Shown: positions 25,105-33,343 of the stretch, piece by piece
Position numbering within the stretch: position 1 is the stretch's first letter
Layout: each line of letters begins with the position of its first letter
Assembly: GCA_035559535.1 (NCBI GenBank)
Contig: DATMBG010000051.1
Location: 1 to 64,000 of the forward strand
Length of the DNA stretch: 64,000 bases
Direction of reading: 5' to 3'
Source of the DNA: Candidatus Limnocylindrales bacterium
GTDB lineage: Bacteria; Moduliflexota; Moduliflexia; Moduliflexales; JAUQPW01
Notes under the pieces: generated by a model
What the model was told of the DNA's origin: nothing
Seen by the model: only the letters and a program-made list of their open reading frames with translations
The model's database searches: none
Translations under genes and position numbers: made by a program

Positions 25105-25707
25105 ATGAAAGAGAGTCTGAAAGAGCTTCTTGCCAGGTTAGATCCGGAGTCTTCTTACCAGTTATGTTTTCAATGCCATAGCTGTCAGGTTCGGGTAGTG
25201 GTAGAGGCCGGGAAAGAACTTTATACCTGCAATTTATGCGGTTATAAAGGGGGGCGGCAGATTTTGGTAACCCCCGATTTACGCTATGACTTTACCCCCG
25301 AAGGGCTATGGCGGCACTTTTCCGTAGGAGGAGTTATTGAACGGAACGGTCGTTATCTCCTGTTTAATCGCCGAAAATATCCTTTTCAATATACTCTTCC
25401 AGCTGGACATTGGAACTGGCAGGAAGCAGATCCCCAAGATGCCCTCATTCGAGAAGTTTATGAGGAAACCGGATTGCGGGTTATAACGGCAAAACTCCTG
25501 TATCAGGAGGATGTGTTGGGAGATACCTGTCGTAGAGGTTCTGATATCCATCATTGGCATCTTTATCGCTGTATTTGTGAAGGAGAACCCCGAACAGATG
25601 AGGATGAAGGTGATTTTATCAGTTGGTATACGCCCGAGCAAATTCAGCAATTGGAGTTAACCACGCCAACCCGATATTTTCTCACGAAACTCAGAATTCT
25701 GACATGA
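25105..25707 (+). CDS. Nudix hydrolase with N-terminal zinc ribbon, coupled to nfi
   Basis: A 200-residue protein with a zinc ribbon (C24, C27, C42, C45; C21 nearby) and a Nudix domain whose box runs from GHWNWQEAD to REVYEETGL. The box is complete. After it comes a DIHHWHLYRC strand and a C-terminal helix. The substrate is unknown. Its stop overlaps the start of the endonuclease V gene by four bases (ATGA at 25704-25707), so the two are almost certainly translated together. That suggests a shared task in removing damaged nucleotides. Confidence 0.88.
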   Translation: MKESLKELLARLDPESSYQLCFQCHSCQVRVVVEAGKELYTCNLCGYKGGRQILVTPDLRYDFTPEGLWRHFSVGGVIERNGRYLLFNRRKYPFQYTLPAGHWNWQEADPQDALIREVYEETGLRVITAKLLYQEDVLGDTCRRGSDIHHWHLYRCICEGEPRTDEDEGDFISWYTPEQIQQLELTTPTRYFLTKLRILT

Positions 25708-26432
25708 ACTATAAAAACTTACATCCTTGGGATGTCGATCCCAATCAAGCGATCCAAATCCAGAAGCAGTTGAGAGATCAGCTTATTCTGCAAAAGACCC
25801 AGGAAATTTACCGGCGGATTGCCGGAGCCGATGTCTCCTATGATAAGGGCTCAGATATTTTGTATGCCGCCGTGGTCGTTTTAGAATTACCGAATCTTCA
25901 GATAATAGAAGAAGCCTCGGCAGTGGGTCGATCTACCTTTCCTTATATTCCAGGGTTACTGGTTTTTCGAGAAGCCCCCATCCTGCTCAAAGCCTTTGAA
26001 AAAATCCATCAAGAACCCGATGTCATTATGTTTGATGGTCAGGGTATTGCCCATCCTCGTGGGATTGGAATTGCCTCCCAAATGGGCTTGTGGCTGGATA
26101 AACCTTGTATCGGATGTGCCAAAAGCAAGTTGTTCGGAGACTACCGGGAAGCCGATCTGGGCCCCAAGGCCGGTTCTTATACGCCTTTGACCTACCGGGG
26201 TAAGATTATCGGCGCAGTTCTTCGAACCCGGGATAATGTCAGTCCGGTATTTGTCTCTGCCGGACACAAAATCGATCTGGCCACTTCCATCGAACTGGTA
26301 TTAAAGTCCTGCCAGGGTTATCGCATTCCAGAACCTACCCGTCAGGCTCATAACCTGGTAAATAAAATTCGGGTTGAAGGGAACCGGTCACCCAAAGCTC
26401 CTGGAGGGGCACAGATGGATTTGTTTGGTTAA
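25704..26432 (+). CDS. nfi: Endonuclease V
   Basis: A 242-residue endonuclease V. Family motifs are RRIAGADVSYDKGSDILYAAV (first metal Asp), FPYIPGLLVFREAPILL (PYxPxxLxFRE), MFDGQGIAHPRGIGIASQMG (second Asp in DGQG and the conserved His) and the Lys-containing CAKSKLFGD. It nicks DNA one base 3' of hypoxanthine and other deaminated bases. The ATG at 25704 lies in the ATGA overlap with the Nudix gene. At its 3' end the gene overlaps the convergent DUF790 gene by four bases. Confidence 0.95.
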   Translation: MNYKNLHPWDVDPNQAIQIQKQLRDQLILQKTQEIYRRIAGADVSYDKGSDILYAAVVVLELPNLQIIEEASAVGRSTFPYIPGLLVFREAPILLKAFEKIHQEPDVIMFDGQGIAHPRGIGIASQMGLWLDKPCIGCAKSKLFGDYREADLGPKAGSYTPLTYRGKIIGAVLRTRDNVSPVFVSAGHKIDLATSIELVLKSCQGYRIPEPTRQAHNLVNKIRVEGNRSPKAPGGAQMDLFG

Positions 26433-27673
26433 AAGAAGCCAGTTTGAGGTTTACAGGCCACCTGCTCCAATCGGATGAGAACTTCCTTTGGATCGATGGC
26501 TGTCTTGAAGAAGAAGACAGAACCCGGAACTTCTTTGAAAGCGGATTCACTTACCTTGAGGTCCTGGGATACGGCAATGATTAAATTTTGAAGTCCGGCC
26601 CTACGGAGTTTGGTCAGTTTCCGTTCAATATAGTCTGTCCGCCAAAATCCCACAATTTCCAAGAGTCCGACGCGTCCATCTCGCCTATGACGAAAAGCGA
26701 AATCCGGAATGAAAACGGTATCTTTGAGGTTTACGATCTCGGTCTCTCGCTCTAGAATCCAATCACCGTTTAGTTTTTCAAATCGTTCTGCAAATTTCTC
26801 TTCCAGGAGGGAGTCATAGGGGGTTGCATCCTTATAGTGGGATTCAAGCTTATGGGTTTCACTATCCAGAACAAAGTAACGCTTATCTTGATCCGAGGAA
26901 ACAATCTCCGCCTCCATCTTCCATTTGGTACAGAGTAAAAGAGCCGGCAGAAAAGTAGCCATACGAATTCCATATTTTTTAGAGAGACGGAACAAGCTCA
27001 TGGGCCCATCGAGAAGGATTTCATAGCCACTGTCCAGGTCCCCCGTAACACTATGCAGAAGCTGGTAGAATTTGATAAATTTAAAGAGTTGTTTGTATCG
27101 AGCCGGAATATTACGATAGGCAATTAAACGCATGCGTACGCAATTGTAGAGAATTCCCTGAGCCAGAGCCAGGTTATAACGATGGATCAACCACTCTGGA
27201 GTTGGGGGTTCGAAGGTGGCCAGGAGGTGATTCTGAGGTAAATCGGCATACATATCTGAAAGGACTGCTTCCGGTGGGATCTGGAGCTCCGAGGCAACCC
27301 CCCGGATAATATCCTCCCGGGTAACGGGATGGAGAATATCCGGATTTAAGACGATGGGACGATTTTCCTCTGCCAGTTGAAAAAGTTTCTTCCTTAAGGC
27401 AGCCGGTCCCACTCCACCGGCTACGACGACATGAAACTCGCACATATCCATGAGAAGTTTGGAAAATCCGCGATGAATCAGATAATCAGGACTATCTGCC
27501 AGATGAAGTCGAAGGGCTTCTTGAATCTCCCCTCGGGTTTTTCCTTTGTGGGCGTTAATCAGGTTGATAAGGTCTGTAGCCAGCTTGAGGTACTCCTCCT
27601 GATCCAACCGGATATATTTGGGACCGATATAGGGTCCTTTCTTCCATGTACGAAGTAAATCTGCCGTTAACAT
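26429..27673 (-). CDS. DUF790 family protein (Bax1-like nuclease)
   Basis: A 414-residue DUF790 protein. It opens MLTADLLRTWKKGPYIGPKYI, has an NPDILHPVTREDIIRGVASEL middle part, and a C-terminal nuclease-like domain with ETEIVNLKDTVFIPDFAFRHRRDGRVGLLEIVGFW. The D...EIVGFW pattern, with a Lys in RKLTKLRR, fits a PD-(D/E)XK fold. The archaeal relative Bax1 is the nuclease partner of the XPB helicase in nucleotide excision repair. In many bacteria DUF790 sits beside an XPB-like gene; here there is none in the window. It faces nfi, with a 4-base overlap of the coding ends. Confidence 0.85.
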   Translation of the reverse strand: MLTADLLRTWKKGPYIGPKYIRLDQEEYLKLATDLINLINAHKGKTRGEIQEALRLHLADSPDYLIHRGFSKLLMDMCEFHVVVAGGVGPAALRKKLFQLAEENRPIVLNPDILHPVTREDIIRGVASELQIPPEAVLSDMYADLPQNHLLATFEPPTPEWLIHRYNLALAQGILYNCVRMRLIAYRNIPARYKQLFKFIKFYQLLHSVTGDLDSGYEILLDGPMSLFRLSKKYGIRMATFLPALLLCTKWKMEAEIVSSDQDKRYFVLDSETHKLESHYKDATPYDSLLEEKFAERFEKLNGDWILERETEIVNLKDTVFIPDFAFRHRRDGRVGLLEIVGFWRTDYIERKLTKLRRAGLQNLIIAVSQDLKVSESAFKEVPGSVFFFKTAIDPKEVLIRLEQVACKPQTGFF

Positions 27674-27794
27674 AAAATCACCATTGAGAAGTCAGAAACA
27701 GGCATTCTTTTTATTGGCATATACAGGTTTCCGGTTATTTTGGCAAGAAAAAAGTTGCTTCTCTAACCTATCAGGTGCTAACAATATATAGTGT

Positions 27795-28745
27795 ATGGCA
27801 AGATTTCCTCCTCTTGAAGAAACTGCAAAATTCTTGAGTGATCCACATCTTCAAGGTCGATCTCCTGGTACTGAAGGTCATGAGACGGCTAAGGTCTATT
27901 TGATAGAAGCTCTAAAAAATCTCAGCTTTTCCCCTGCCGTTCAAGGTTCTTGGGTGCAACCCGTTTTTCAGGATCATTGGGAAATCGGCCAAAATATTGT
28001 TGGGGTAAAGTTTGGGAGTGGAGAAAGCTGGATTCTGGTGGGTGCTCACTACGACCACCTGTATGGTATCCCGGGGGCCGATGATAACGCGGCGGCCCTT
28101 TCAATTCTATTAGAAACCTCCAAATTTTTAGACGGATGGAAGGGCTATTCCAATTTGGTCTTTGTATTTTTTGATCTCGAAGAACCTCCCTACTTTTTAA
28201 CCCCTTTTATGGGAAGTGTCCAGTTCGTAGAAAGATGTCCATTTCCTCTTAACCAACTTAAGTGCGCAGTTATTCTGGATCTTTGCGGTCATGATGTACC
28301 TATTTCGGGCCACGAAAATGCTTTGTTCGTACTGGGAGCCGAATATGCAACCGGCTTAGTTCAGGCTGTTCGTAGCTCGGATATGGGAGATGGTCTATCT
28401 ATTTACATGAGCCGCAATGTGCGTATTGGGGATCAATCCGATTATCACGCCTTTCGTCTCAGAGGTAAACCATTCTTGTTTCTTACTTGTGGTTGGTGGG
28501 CCCATTATCACCGTCCAACAGATACTTTCGAGCGTCTCAACCTTATTAAAATGAAATCTATTTCTCAATTTCTAGTCAGACTTATCAGAACCTTGGATGA
28601 AAGCATCATAGATACTCGCCAACGCCCGGATTTTGTAGATGTGGAAGCTGAGGCCCTCAGTCGACTTCTAGGCATTCCGATTCCTAAAAATCCAGATGCT
28701 GTGGATGCAGCCGCATGGAGGGTTATTGAGAAACTCTTGCCGTGA
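27795..28745 (+). CDS. M28 family zinc peptidase
   Basis: A 316-residue M28 aminopeptidase-like protein without a signal peptide. The metal ligands are visible: HYDH (H85, D87), GADDNAA (D96 or D97), FDLEEPP (catalytic E129 and metal E130), ILDLCGHD (D162) and a last His in YHRPTDTFE. It should remove N-terminal residues from peptides in the cytoplasm, or act as a glutaminyl cyclase-like enzyme. The ATG has no strong ribosome site. Confidence 0.88.
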   Translation: MARFPPLEETAKFLSDPHLQGRSPGTEGHETAKVYLIEALKNLSFSPAVQGSWVQPVFQDHWEIGQNIVGVKFGSGESWILVGAHYDHLYGIPGADDNAAALSILLETSKFLDGWKGYSNLVFVFFDLEEPPYFLTPFMGSVQFVERCPFPLNQLKCAVILDLCGHDVPISGHENALFVLGAEYATGLVQAVRSSDMGDGLSIYMSRNVRIGDQSDYHAFRLRGKPFLFLTCGWWAHYHRPTDTFERLNLIKMKSISQFLVRLIRTLDESIIDTRQRPDFVDVEAEALSRLLGIPIPKNPDAVDAAAWRVIEKLLP

Positions 28746-28925
28746 AGATTATCGGACTTTATTTGGGCTCCTGAATTCACAAAACAGATACACATTTTAT
28801 CTTAGACCTCTTTCCTGGGGCCATACTAAAAAACTGTGTAGATCTAACTGAAAATCCCACTGTGTTCGAAATTTCCAAATTCAAGATACGGTTTTTTGGT
28901 AGGGTCCCGCTTACTTAACCGGTAA

Positions 28926-30266
28926 ATGGATTTACAAACGAGTGCACTCTTAACCGACCTCTATGAGCTTACCATGCTTCAGGGGTATTTTGACCGGGGG
29001 ATGGAAGAGATAGCCGTCTTCGAGTTCTTTGTCCGTAAGTTGCCCCCTACACGAGGTTTTCTGATAGCAGCGGGTCTGGAGCAAGTTCTGAACTATCTAG
29101 AAAACCTCCATTTTACTTCCGAAGAACTGGAGTGGCTAGCAGGTAGTGGCCGTTTTAGTAAGGATTTTGTGGATTATCTGGGACGATTGAGATTTACAGG
29201 GGATGTTCATGCCATGCCGGAGGGGACTATCTTCTTTTCAGATGAACCCATCTTACGGATCACGGCACCCTTGCCCCAGGCCCAGTTGGTAGAGTCTCGA
29301 TTGATTAACCTGCTTCACTTCCAGATCCTTATTGCTTCTAAGGCTGCACGAATGGTTCTGGTTGCACCGGGAAAGCTATTGGTGGATTTTGGTTTGCGCC
29401 GTGCTCACGGTGCCGAAGCCGGTTTACTGGCAGCGCGGGCCAGTTATCTGGCCGGATTTTCCGGTTCGGCTACGGTGTTAGCCGCTCCTCTTTTTGGGGT
29501 GCCGATATACGGTACTATGGCCCATTCCTTTGTTCAGGCCCATGAGGATGAAGTAGCCGCCTTTGAGAACTTTGCCCATGCACAACCGGATAATGTGGTT
29601 CTCTTAATCGATACTTACGATACTGAAGCAGCCGCCAGAAAAGTGGTAGCTCTGGCCCCACGCTTAAAGAAAGAAGGTATTACCATCAAATCGGTCCGCC
29701 TGGATAGTGGAGATCTGGCCGACCACGCTCGAAAGGTACGTCGTATTCTGGATGAAGGGGGGCTCAAGGAGGTTCGAATCTTTGCCAGTGGCAGTTTGGA
29801 TGAATATGTATTGCGGGATTTGATAGCTACCAACGCTCCTATTGATGGCTTTGGCATTGGTAGTCGTTTAGATACTTCCTCTGATGTTCCTTATCTGGAT
29901 TGCGCCTATAAACTCCAGGAATACGCCGGACGTGCACGACGTAAGCGCTCTGAAGGTAAGGCTACTTGGCCGGGGCGTAAGCAGGTTTATCGTTATTACG
30001 GACCGGACGGTCGCATGGCCTATGACGTCGTAACACTTGAAGAGGACACCCAGGAGAATGGAAAAGCCCTCGTTCAACCCTTCATGAAAGCCGGTCGACG
30101 TCTGGCCCCTCCGGAACCACTTTCAGATTTACGTAAGCGGGTTGCAGAAGAGTTGGCCCGCCTGCCTGAACATTTGCAAAAACTCCAGGAAGAACCTCCT
30201 TACCCCGTGAAAATATCCCAGGCCCTGCTCGATCTGGCTCAAGCCGTAGATGTACGTTATAGGTGA
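28926..30266 (+). CDS. pncB: Nicotinate phosphoribosyltransferase
   Basis: A 446-residue NAPRTase. It begins with the family stretch ALLTDLYELTMLQGYFDRGM, has FVRKLPPTRGFLIAAGLEQVL, DFGLRRAHGAEAGLLAARASYLAGFSGSA-like active-site region (DFGLRRAHG), GTMAHSFVQAHEDE, LIDTYDTEAA and VRLDSGDL, and a GIGSRLDTSSD phosphate loop. It turns nicotinate and PRPP into nicotinate mononucleotide in NAD salvage. The gene stands alone and is convergent with the HAD gene. Confidence 0.95.
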   Translation: MDLQTSALLTDLYELTMLQGYFDRGMEEIAVFEFFVRKLPPTRGFLIAAGLEQVLNYLENLHFTSEELEWLAGSGRFSKDFVDYLGRLRFTGDVHAMPEGTIFFSDEPILRITAPLPQAQLVESRLINLLHFQILIASKAARMVLVAPGKLLVDFGLRRAHGAEAGLLAARASYLAGFSGSATVLAAPLFGVPIYGTMAHSFVQAHEDEVAAFENFAHAQPDNVVLLIDTYDTEAAARKVVALAPRLKKEGITIKSVRLDSGDLADHARKVRRILDEGGLKEVRIFASGSLDEYVLRDLIATNAPIDGFGIGSRLDTSSDVPYLDCAYKLQEYAGRARRKRSEGKATWPGRKQVYRYYGPDGRMAYDVVTLEEDTQENGKALVQPFMKAGRRLAPPEPLSDLRKRVAEELARLPEHLQKLQEEPPYPVKISQALLDLAQAVDVRYR

Positions 30267-30325
30267 GAACCAAATTTTAAGAATCAAATGCTCGTAGTAT
30301 TTTTCCCATTAATACCTAAATTATA

Positions 30326-30349
30326 AGGACAGCTTCCTGAGACTGTCCT
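30326..30349. terminator. Small hairpin between pncB and HAD genes
   Basis: AGGACAG (30326-30332) and CTGTCCT (30343-30349) form a 7-bp stem between convergent gene ends. It lacks a T-tract, so termination is only possible. Confidence 0.4.
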
Positions 30350-30355
30350 CACCTT

Positions 30356-31108
30356 CTAAAACCAGGATGACCGGATTCCAACCTCATCCAGGTGGCGCAA
30401 CAGGTCCGCAGGATCTTGATAAACCCGATAAGCCCCTGCACGTTCCAGTTCCTCCTGACCGTAACCTCCTGAAAGTAAGCCAACCCCCAAAGCCCTGGCA
30501 CGGCGAGCGGCCAGGAGGTCCCAGACACTATCCCCTACTACAATCGAGTCACTTAGGGATACTCCCAGACGTTCGGCAGCAGCCAAAAATAAGTCCGGAT
30601 CCGGCTTGGCATGCTGAACCAGGTCCCGGGTGATGACGGGTACTTCAGGACCTATTCCAAGAATTTCCAGTGTAGGGCCTGCGCTCTCCCACCGCCCACT
30701 GGTCGCAATAGCCCACGGTACTCCAATTTGTGAGAGATAGCTTAAGAGCTTTCTGGCACCGGGAAGCGGACGAACCTGTTTTATTTTTTGAGCATAGGCT
30801 TTTGCGTGTAACTGCTGGAGTCGTGCCGCTTCTTCCGCAGTCACCTGACGACCGGTTTCCCGTAGAAGCGCATTCAACAACAACCCTCCGCTCATTCCAA
30901 TCCGACGATGGATACGCCACACAGATAGTTCGATACCGGCTTCCTCCAAGGCTTCCCGCCATGCCAAAACATGCTGATAAACACTATCTACCAAAGTCCC
31001 ATCTAGGTCGAATAAAAAAGCCATTTTACCTCTCAGGGTTGTTGCTTCGTTGGTTTGGTTTTCCATTCCCGGGTGTTGCCCGGAGCTATCTGAAACTGGT
31101 TGATGCAT
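30356..31108 (-). CDS. HAD family hydrolase (phosphoglycolate phosphatase-like)
   Basis: A 250-residue HAD phosphatase with motif I FLFDLDGTLVDS (D34, D36), a helical cap (GMSGGLLLNALLRE), motif II AIATSG, motif III Lys in HAKPDPDLFLAAAERLG, and motif IV IVVGDSVWDLLAARRA. It resembles phosphoglycolate or beta-phosphoglucomutase-type HADs; the substrate is not known. The start is fixed by AAGGAGGAAC before the ATG at 31108, which leaves a polar tail of about 28 residues before the HAD core. Confidence 0.88.
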   Translation of the reverse strand: MHQPVSDSSGQHPGMENQTNEATTLRGKMAFLFDLDGTLVDSVYQHVLAWREALEEAGIELSVWRIHRRIGMSGGLLLNALLRETGRQVTAEEAARLQQLHAKAYAQKIKQVRPLPGARKLLSYLSQIGVPWAIATSGRWESAGPTLEILGIGPEVPVITRDLVQHAKPDPDLFLAAAERLGVSLSDSIVVGDSVWDLLAARRARALGVGLLSGGYGQEELERAGAYRVYQDPADLLRHLDEVGIRSSWF

Positions 31109-31244
31109 AAGGTTCCTCCTTGTCTTTCTCTTGGGTTTTATAATGGAATATCAGTTATAAAATCTACCCTAAAGGGTGAGTCCCCTGCCAAAGAAATTTC
31201 CGGTTCCTACAAAATTACTAAAAGTATAACAAAGGTAGTACCTT

Positions 31245-31405
31245 GTTTATTTAGTTTTACTTGACTTTTAAGTAGCCCTCACCCCCTGTCCCCCTCTCCT
31301 GTGTAGGGGCGGGAGGCCTCCCGCCCCTACGGAGAGGGGGAACTGGGGGGCTAGGGGGGGGATGGGGGTGAGGGTCGCTTAAAAGTTAAGCAAAACTAAG
31401 TAAAC
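31245..31405. repeat. 161-bp nested palindromic element with 28-base terminal inverted repeats
   Basis: The ends 31245-31272 and 31378-31405 are inverted repeats matching at 25 of 28 bases. Inside lies CCCTCACCCCC paired with GGGGGTGAGGG, then CCCCCTCTCC paired with GGAGAGGGGG, and at the centre the perfect palindrome P3. The whole element can fold into one long stem. No open reading frame of note and no clear target duplication were seen. Confidence 0.75.
31303..31330. repeat. GTAGGGGC-type palindrome P3 (perfect, 28 bp)
   Basis: Ends GTAGGGGC and GCCCCTAC with inner GGGAGGCCTCCC; every base pairs. It sits at the centre of the 161-bp element. Confidence 0.9.
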
Positions 31406-31559
31406 CAATTAACAGAAACGATCTGGTAGGATAAAGTTTCAATAAAACCCGAGGTGGAAGAAAAATAAAGGATGGAAAAGAACCGTTTTTAACCTTAAAA
31501 TTAACCCATGAGGGTGTGAAGTAGAATAAAGCTTAATTTAAAAGGAGGTTTTAGAAATT

Positions 31560-32003
31560 ATGAAAATTCAAGAGCTTGGACATGTGGTTCTTTACGTAAG
31601 TAACCTGGAGCGATCCCGGCATTTTTATCGAGATATCCTTGGCTTCAGAGAAATCGCTTCCCGGGGAAATATGGCCGTATTTTCATCTGGACGGACCCAT
31701 CATGAGCTTCTCCTTATTGAGGTAGGAGCAAATGCAACTCCCATTCCTTCAGGACGCCGTTTAGGTATGTATCATTTTGGTTTAAAAATTGGCAATAACG
31801 ATGAGGATTTGAGAAGTGCTTTAAAAGAACTCAAAGCAGCCGGTGTCTCTATTATCGGTGCAAGCGATCACACGGTCACCCATAGCCTTTATATCGAAGA
31901 CCCGGATGGGAACGAGATTGAACTTTATATCGATGTACAGCCTGAGATCTGGCGCGAGAATCCCCAGGCCATCCTGGCCGAAATAAAACCACTTAAATTA
32001 TAA
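31560..32003 (+). CDS. VOC family protein (glyoxalase/extradiol dioxygenase-like)
   Basis: A 147-residue two-module VOC protein. The first module starts LGHVVLYVSNLERSRHFYRDILGF, and the second contains MYHFGLKI and ends DPDGNEIELYIDVQP. Metal-ligand candidates are H8, H64-type residues in the second module and the Glu in NEIELY. The pattern is close to catechol-2,3-dioxygenase-type VOC proteins. The reaction cannot be named. AAGGAGG about ten bases before the ATG supports the start. Confidence 0.85.
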   Translation: MKIQELGHVVLYVSNLERSRHFYRDILGFREIASRGNMAVFSSGRTHHELLLIEVGANATPIPSGRRLGMYHFGLKIGNNDEDLRSALKELKAAGVSIIGASDHTVTHSLYIEDPDGNEIELYIDVQPEIWRENPQAILAEIKPLKL

Positions 32004-32153
32004 TACATCCCACCAAGTCCCACACTTTGACCTATAAAGGCCTGGATGAGCCGGGGCAAGATAAATTTTCGGTTTGTAAATTATATTTCCCTCACAGAAG
32101 TCAGTAAGGAAAATTGCAACCCTTGAAAATAAACAAGATTTTAGAGCTTATAA

Positions 32154-32181
32154 TTGACATTTTAAATGAAGTTTATAAATT
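32154..32181 (+). promoter_or_regulatory. Candidate promoter of the PA2779-like operon
   Basis: A perfect TTGACA (32154-32159) is followed after 16 bases by TAAATT. It lies about 130 bases before the ATG at 32313, in a 309-base spacer that also holds short hairpins (CTCCCTT/AAGGGAG near 32200 and CATTCC/GGAATG at 32262-32276). Confidence 0.4.
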
Positions 32182-32312
32182 AAAAGCGAAGGTAATTCTC
32201 CCTTGCCTTCTAAACTAAAGGGAGGTAGGGTATTCTGGGAAAATATCGCTGTAGATTTAGACATTCCATGGGAATGCCTGGTCTGCTTTATCCTTATGAG
32301 AGGAGTGGAATT

Positions 32313-32735
32313 ATGAAATTTGAGGTTATCCGGTATGCGATGATTCAAAAACTCGGAATGATTTCAATGCTTATCGGCTTCATTCTTATCCTTTCTCTTC
32401 CATCTTCCGCTGCGCCCATCCCCTCAAACCTGTCAAGTACAACTCCTGTATCTCCGGATAAAAATGACCTGGAAACCATTCGCCAGTTTCTGGAAAATAA
32501 GATGGTACTTGAGAAATTAAAGGCCTTAGGGCTTGATGAAGCTCAAGCTAAAGAGAAACTGGGTAAATTAAATAAAGAGCAGATCCACACCCTGGCTATA
32601 CAGATTGACAAACTTGTTGCGGGAGGCAAACAAGACTTTACAAAGAATTCTGCCATTACCATAAGTGATAAAGCTCTCCTTTATCTTTTAATCGCAGCCG
32701 TCTTCATTATTCTTATCCTTGCCCTGGCTAAATAA
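32313..32735 (+). CDS. PA2779 family protein
   Basis: A 140-residue exported protein. It has a signal-like N terminus (LGMISMLIGFILILSLPSSAA), then the PA2779 core with VLEKLKALGLDEAQAKEKLGKLNKEQIHTLAIQIDKLVAGG, and a C-terminal membrane segment (LLYLLIAAVFIILILAL). The LGL..A..KL.L....I..LA..ID..PAGG pattern is typical of the family, which is linked to a C39-like peptidase (PA2778). The start is the ATG after GAGAGGAGTGG. The next two genes complete the set. The role is not established; involvement in processing or envelope transport is inferred from the partner. Confidence 0.85.
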   Translation: MKFEVIRYAMIQKLGMISMLIGFILILSLPSSAAPIPSNLSSTTPVSPDKNDLETIRQFLENKMVLEKLKALGLDEAQAKEKLGKLNKEQIHTLAIQIDKLVAGGKQDFTKNSAITISDKALLYLLIAAVFIILILALAK

Positions 32736-32789
32736 TACTACGATAGTTCTGATTTTAAGGCGGCTTAACCCAGTTGATAAGGGAAGCTC

Positions 32790-33338
32790 ATGGTGAGAAG
32801 ATATCTTTTCCCTTTTCTCGTTGTGGGGTTGTTGAACTCTTGTAATTCCAAACTCCCGGATACGCTTTTTTCCTTTTATAATTCTGTTGAAGCTTATCAT
32901 CTCGACGTACCCTTTGTTCCTCAAGAAAAGGAGGGTTATTGTGGACCTGCCGCGTTGACCAGCGTGTTAAATTACTGGAAAGATAAGGTGGATCAACGTC
33001 AGATTGCGGAAGCTACCTACTTACCGTCCATAGGAGGTACGCTTTCCTTTGATCTTGCCCATTATGCAAAAACCCGGGGATTCCATGTGGAGCTCTATTC
33101 GGGAAGTTTTCAAGATTTAAAAGATAAAATACTCTCCGGATACCCCCTTGTGGTGGTGGGAGGATATCAGAGAGATGCCCTGGGTCATTATATAGTTGTA
33201 ACTGGTTACAATAATCGTAAACGGCAAATAATTGTCCATGATGGAAAGTCAGCCAATGTAACCATTCCCTACAAGAGGTTTTTTTCACTGTGGAATAACA
33301 TGGATAGATTAACCATTTTCATAATCCCCCAGAAATAG
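32790..33338 (+). CDS. C39-like cysteine peptidase lipoprotein (PA2778-type peptidase part)
   Basis: A 182-residue lipoprotein: signal peptide with lipobox LLNSC (C18) and a papain-like C39 domain with catalytic C51 in EGYCGPAALTSVL, H133 in ALGHYIVVTGY and D151 in IVHDGK. In Pseudomonas PA2778 the same domain is fused to a TPR region. Here the protein ends after the peptidase, and a TPR lipoprotein starts five bases later. It should act at the outer membrane or in the periplasm. Its substrate is unknown; the gene is likely one operon with its neighbours. Confidence 0.87.
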   Translation: MVRRYLFPFLVVGLLNSCNSKLPDTLFSFYNSVEAYHLDVPFVPQEKEGYCGPAALTSVLNYWKDKVDQRQIAEATYLPSIGGTLSFDLAHYAKTRGFHVELYSGSFQDLKDKILSGYPLVVVGGYQRDALGHYIVVTGYNNRKRQIIVHDGKSANVTIPYKRFFSLWNNMDRLTIFIIPQK

Positions 33339-33343
33339 AAATT

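Larger units (their letters stand above)
31109..31559. other. 451-base spacer dominated by a palindromic element
   Basis: No gene is seen. It holds the ribosome site of the HAD gene, the nested palindrome at 31245-31405 described separately, and the AAGGAGG ribosome site of the VOC gene near 31542-31549. Confidence 0.6.
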
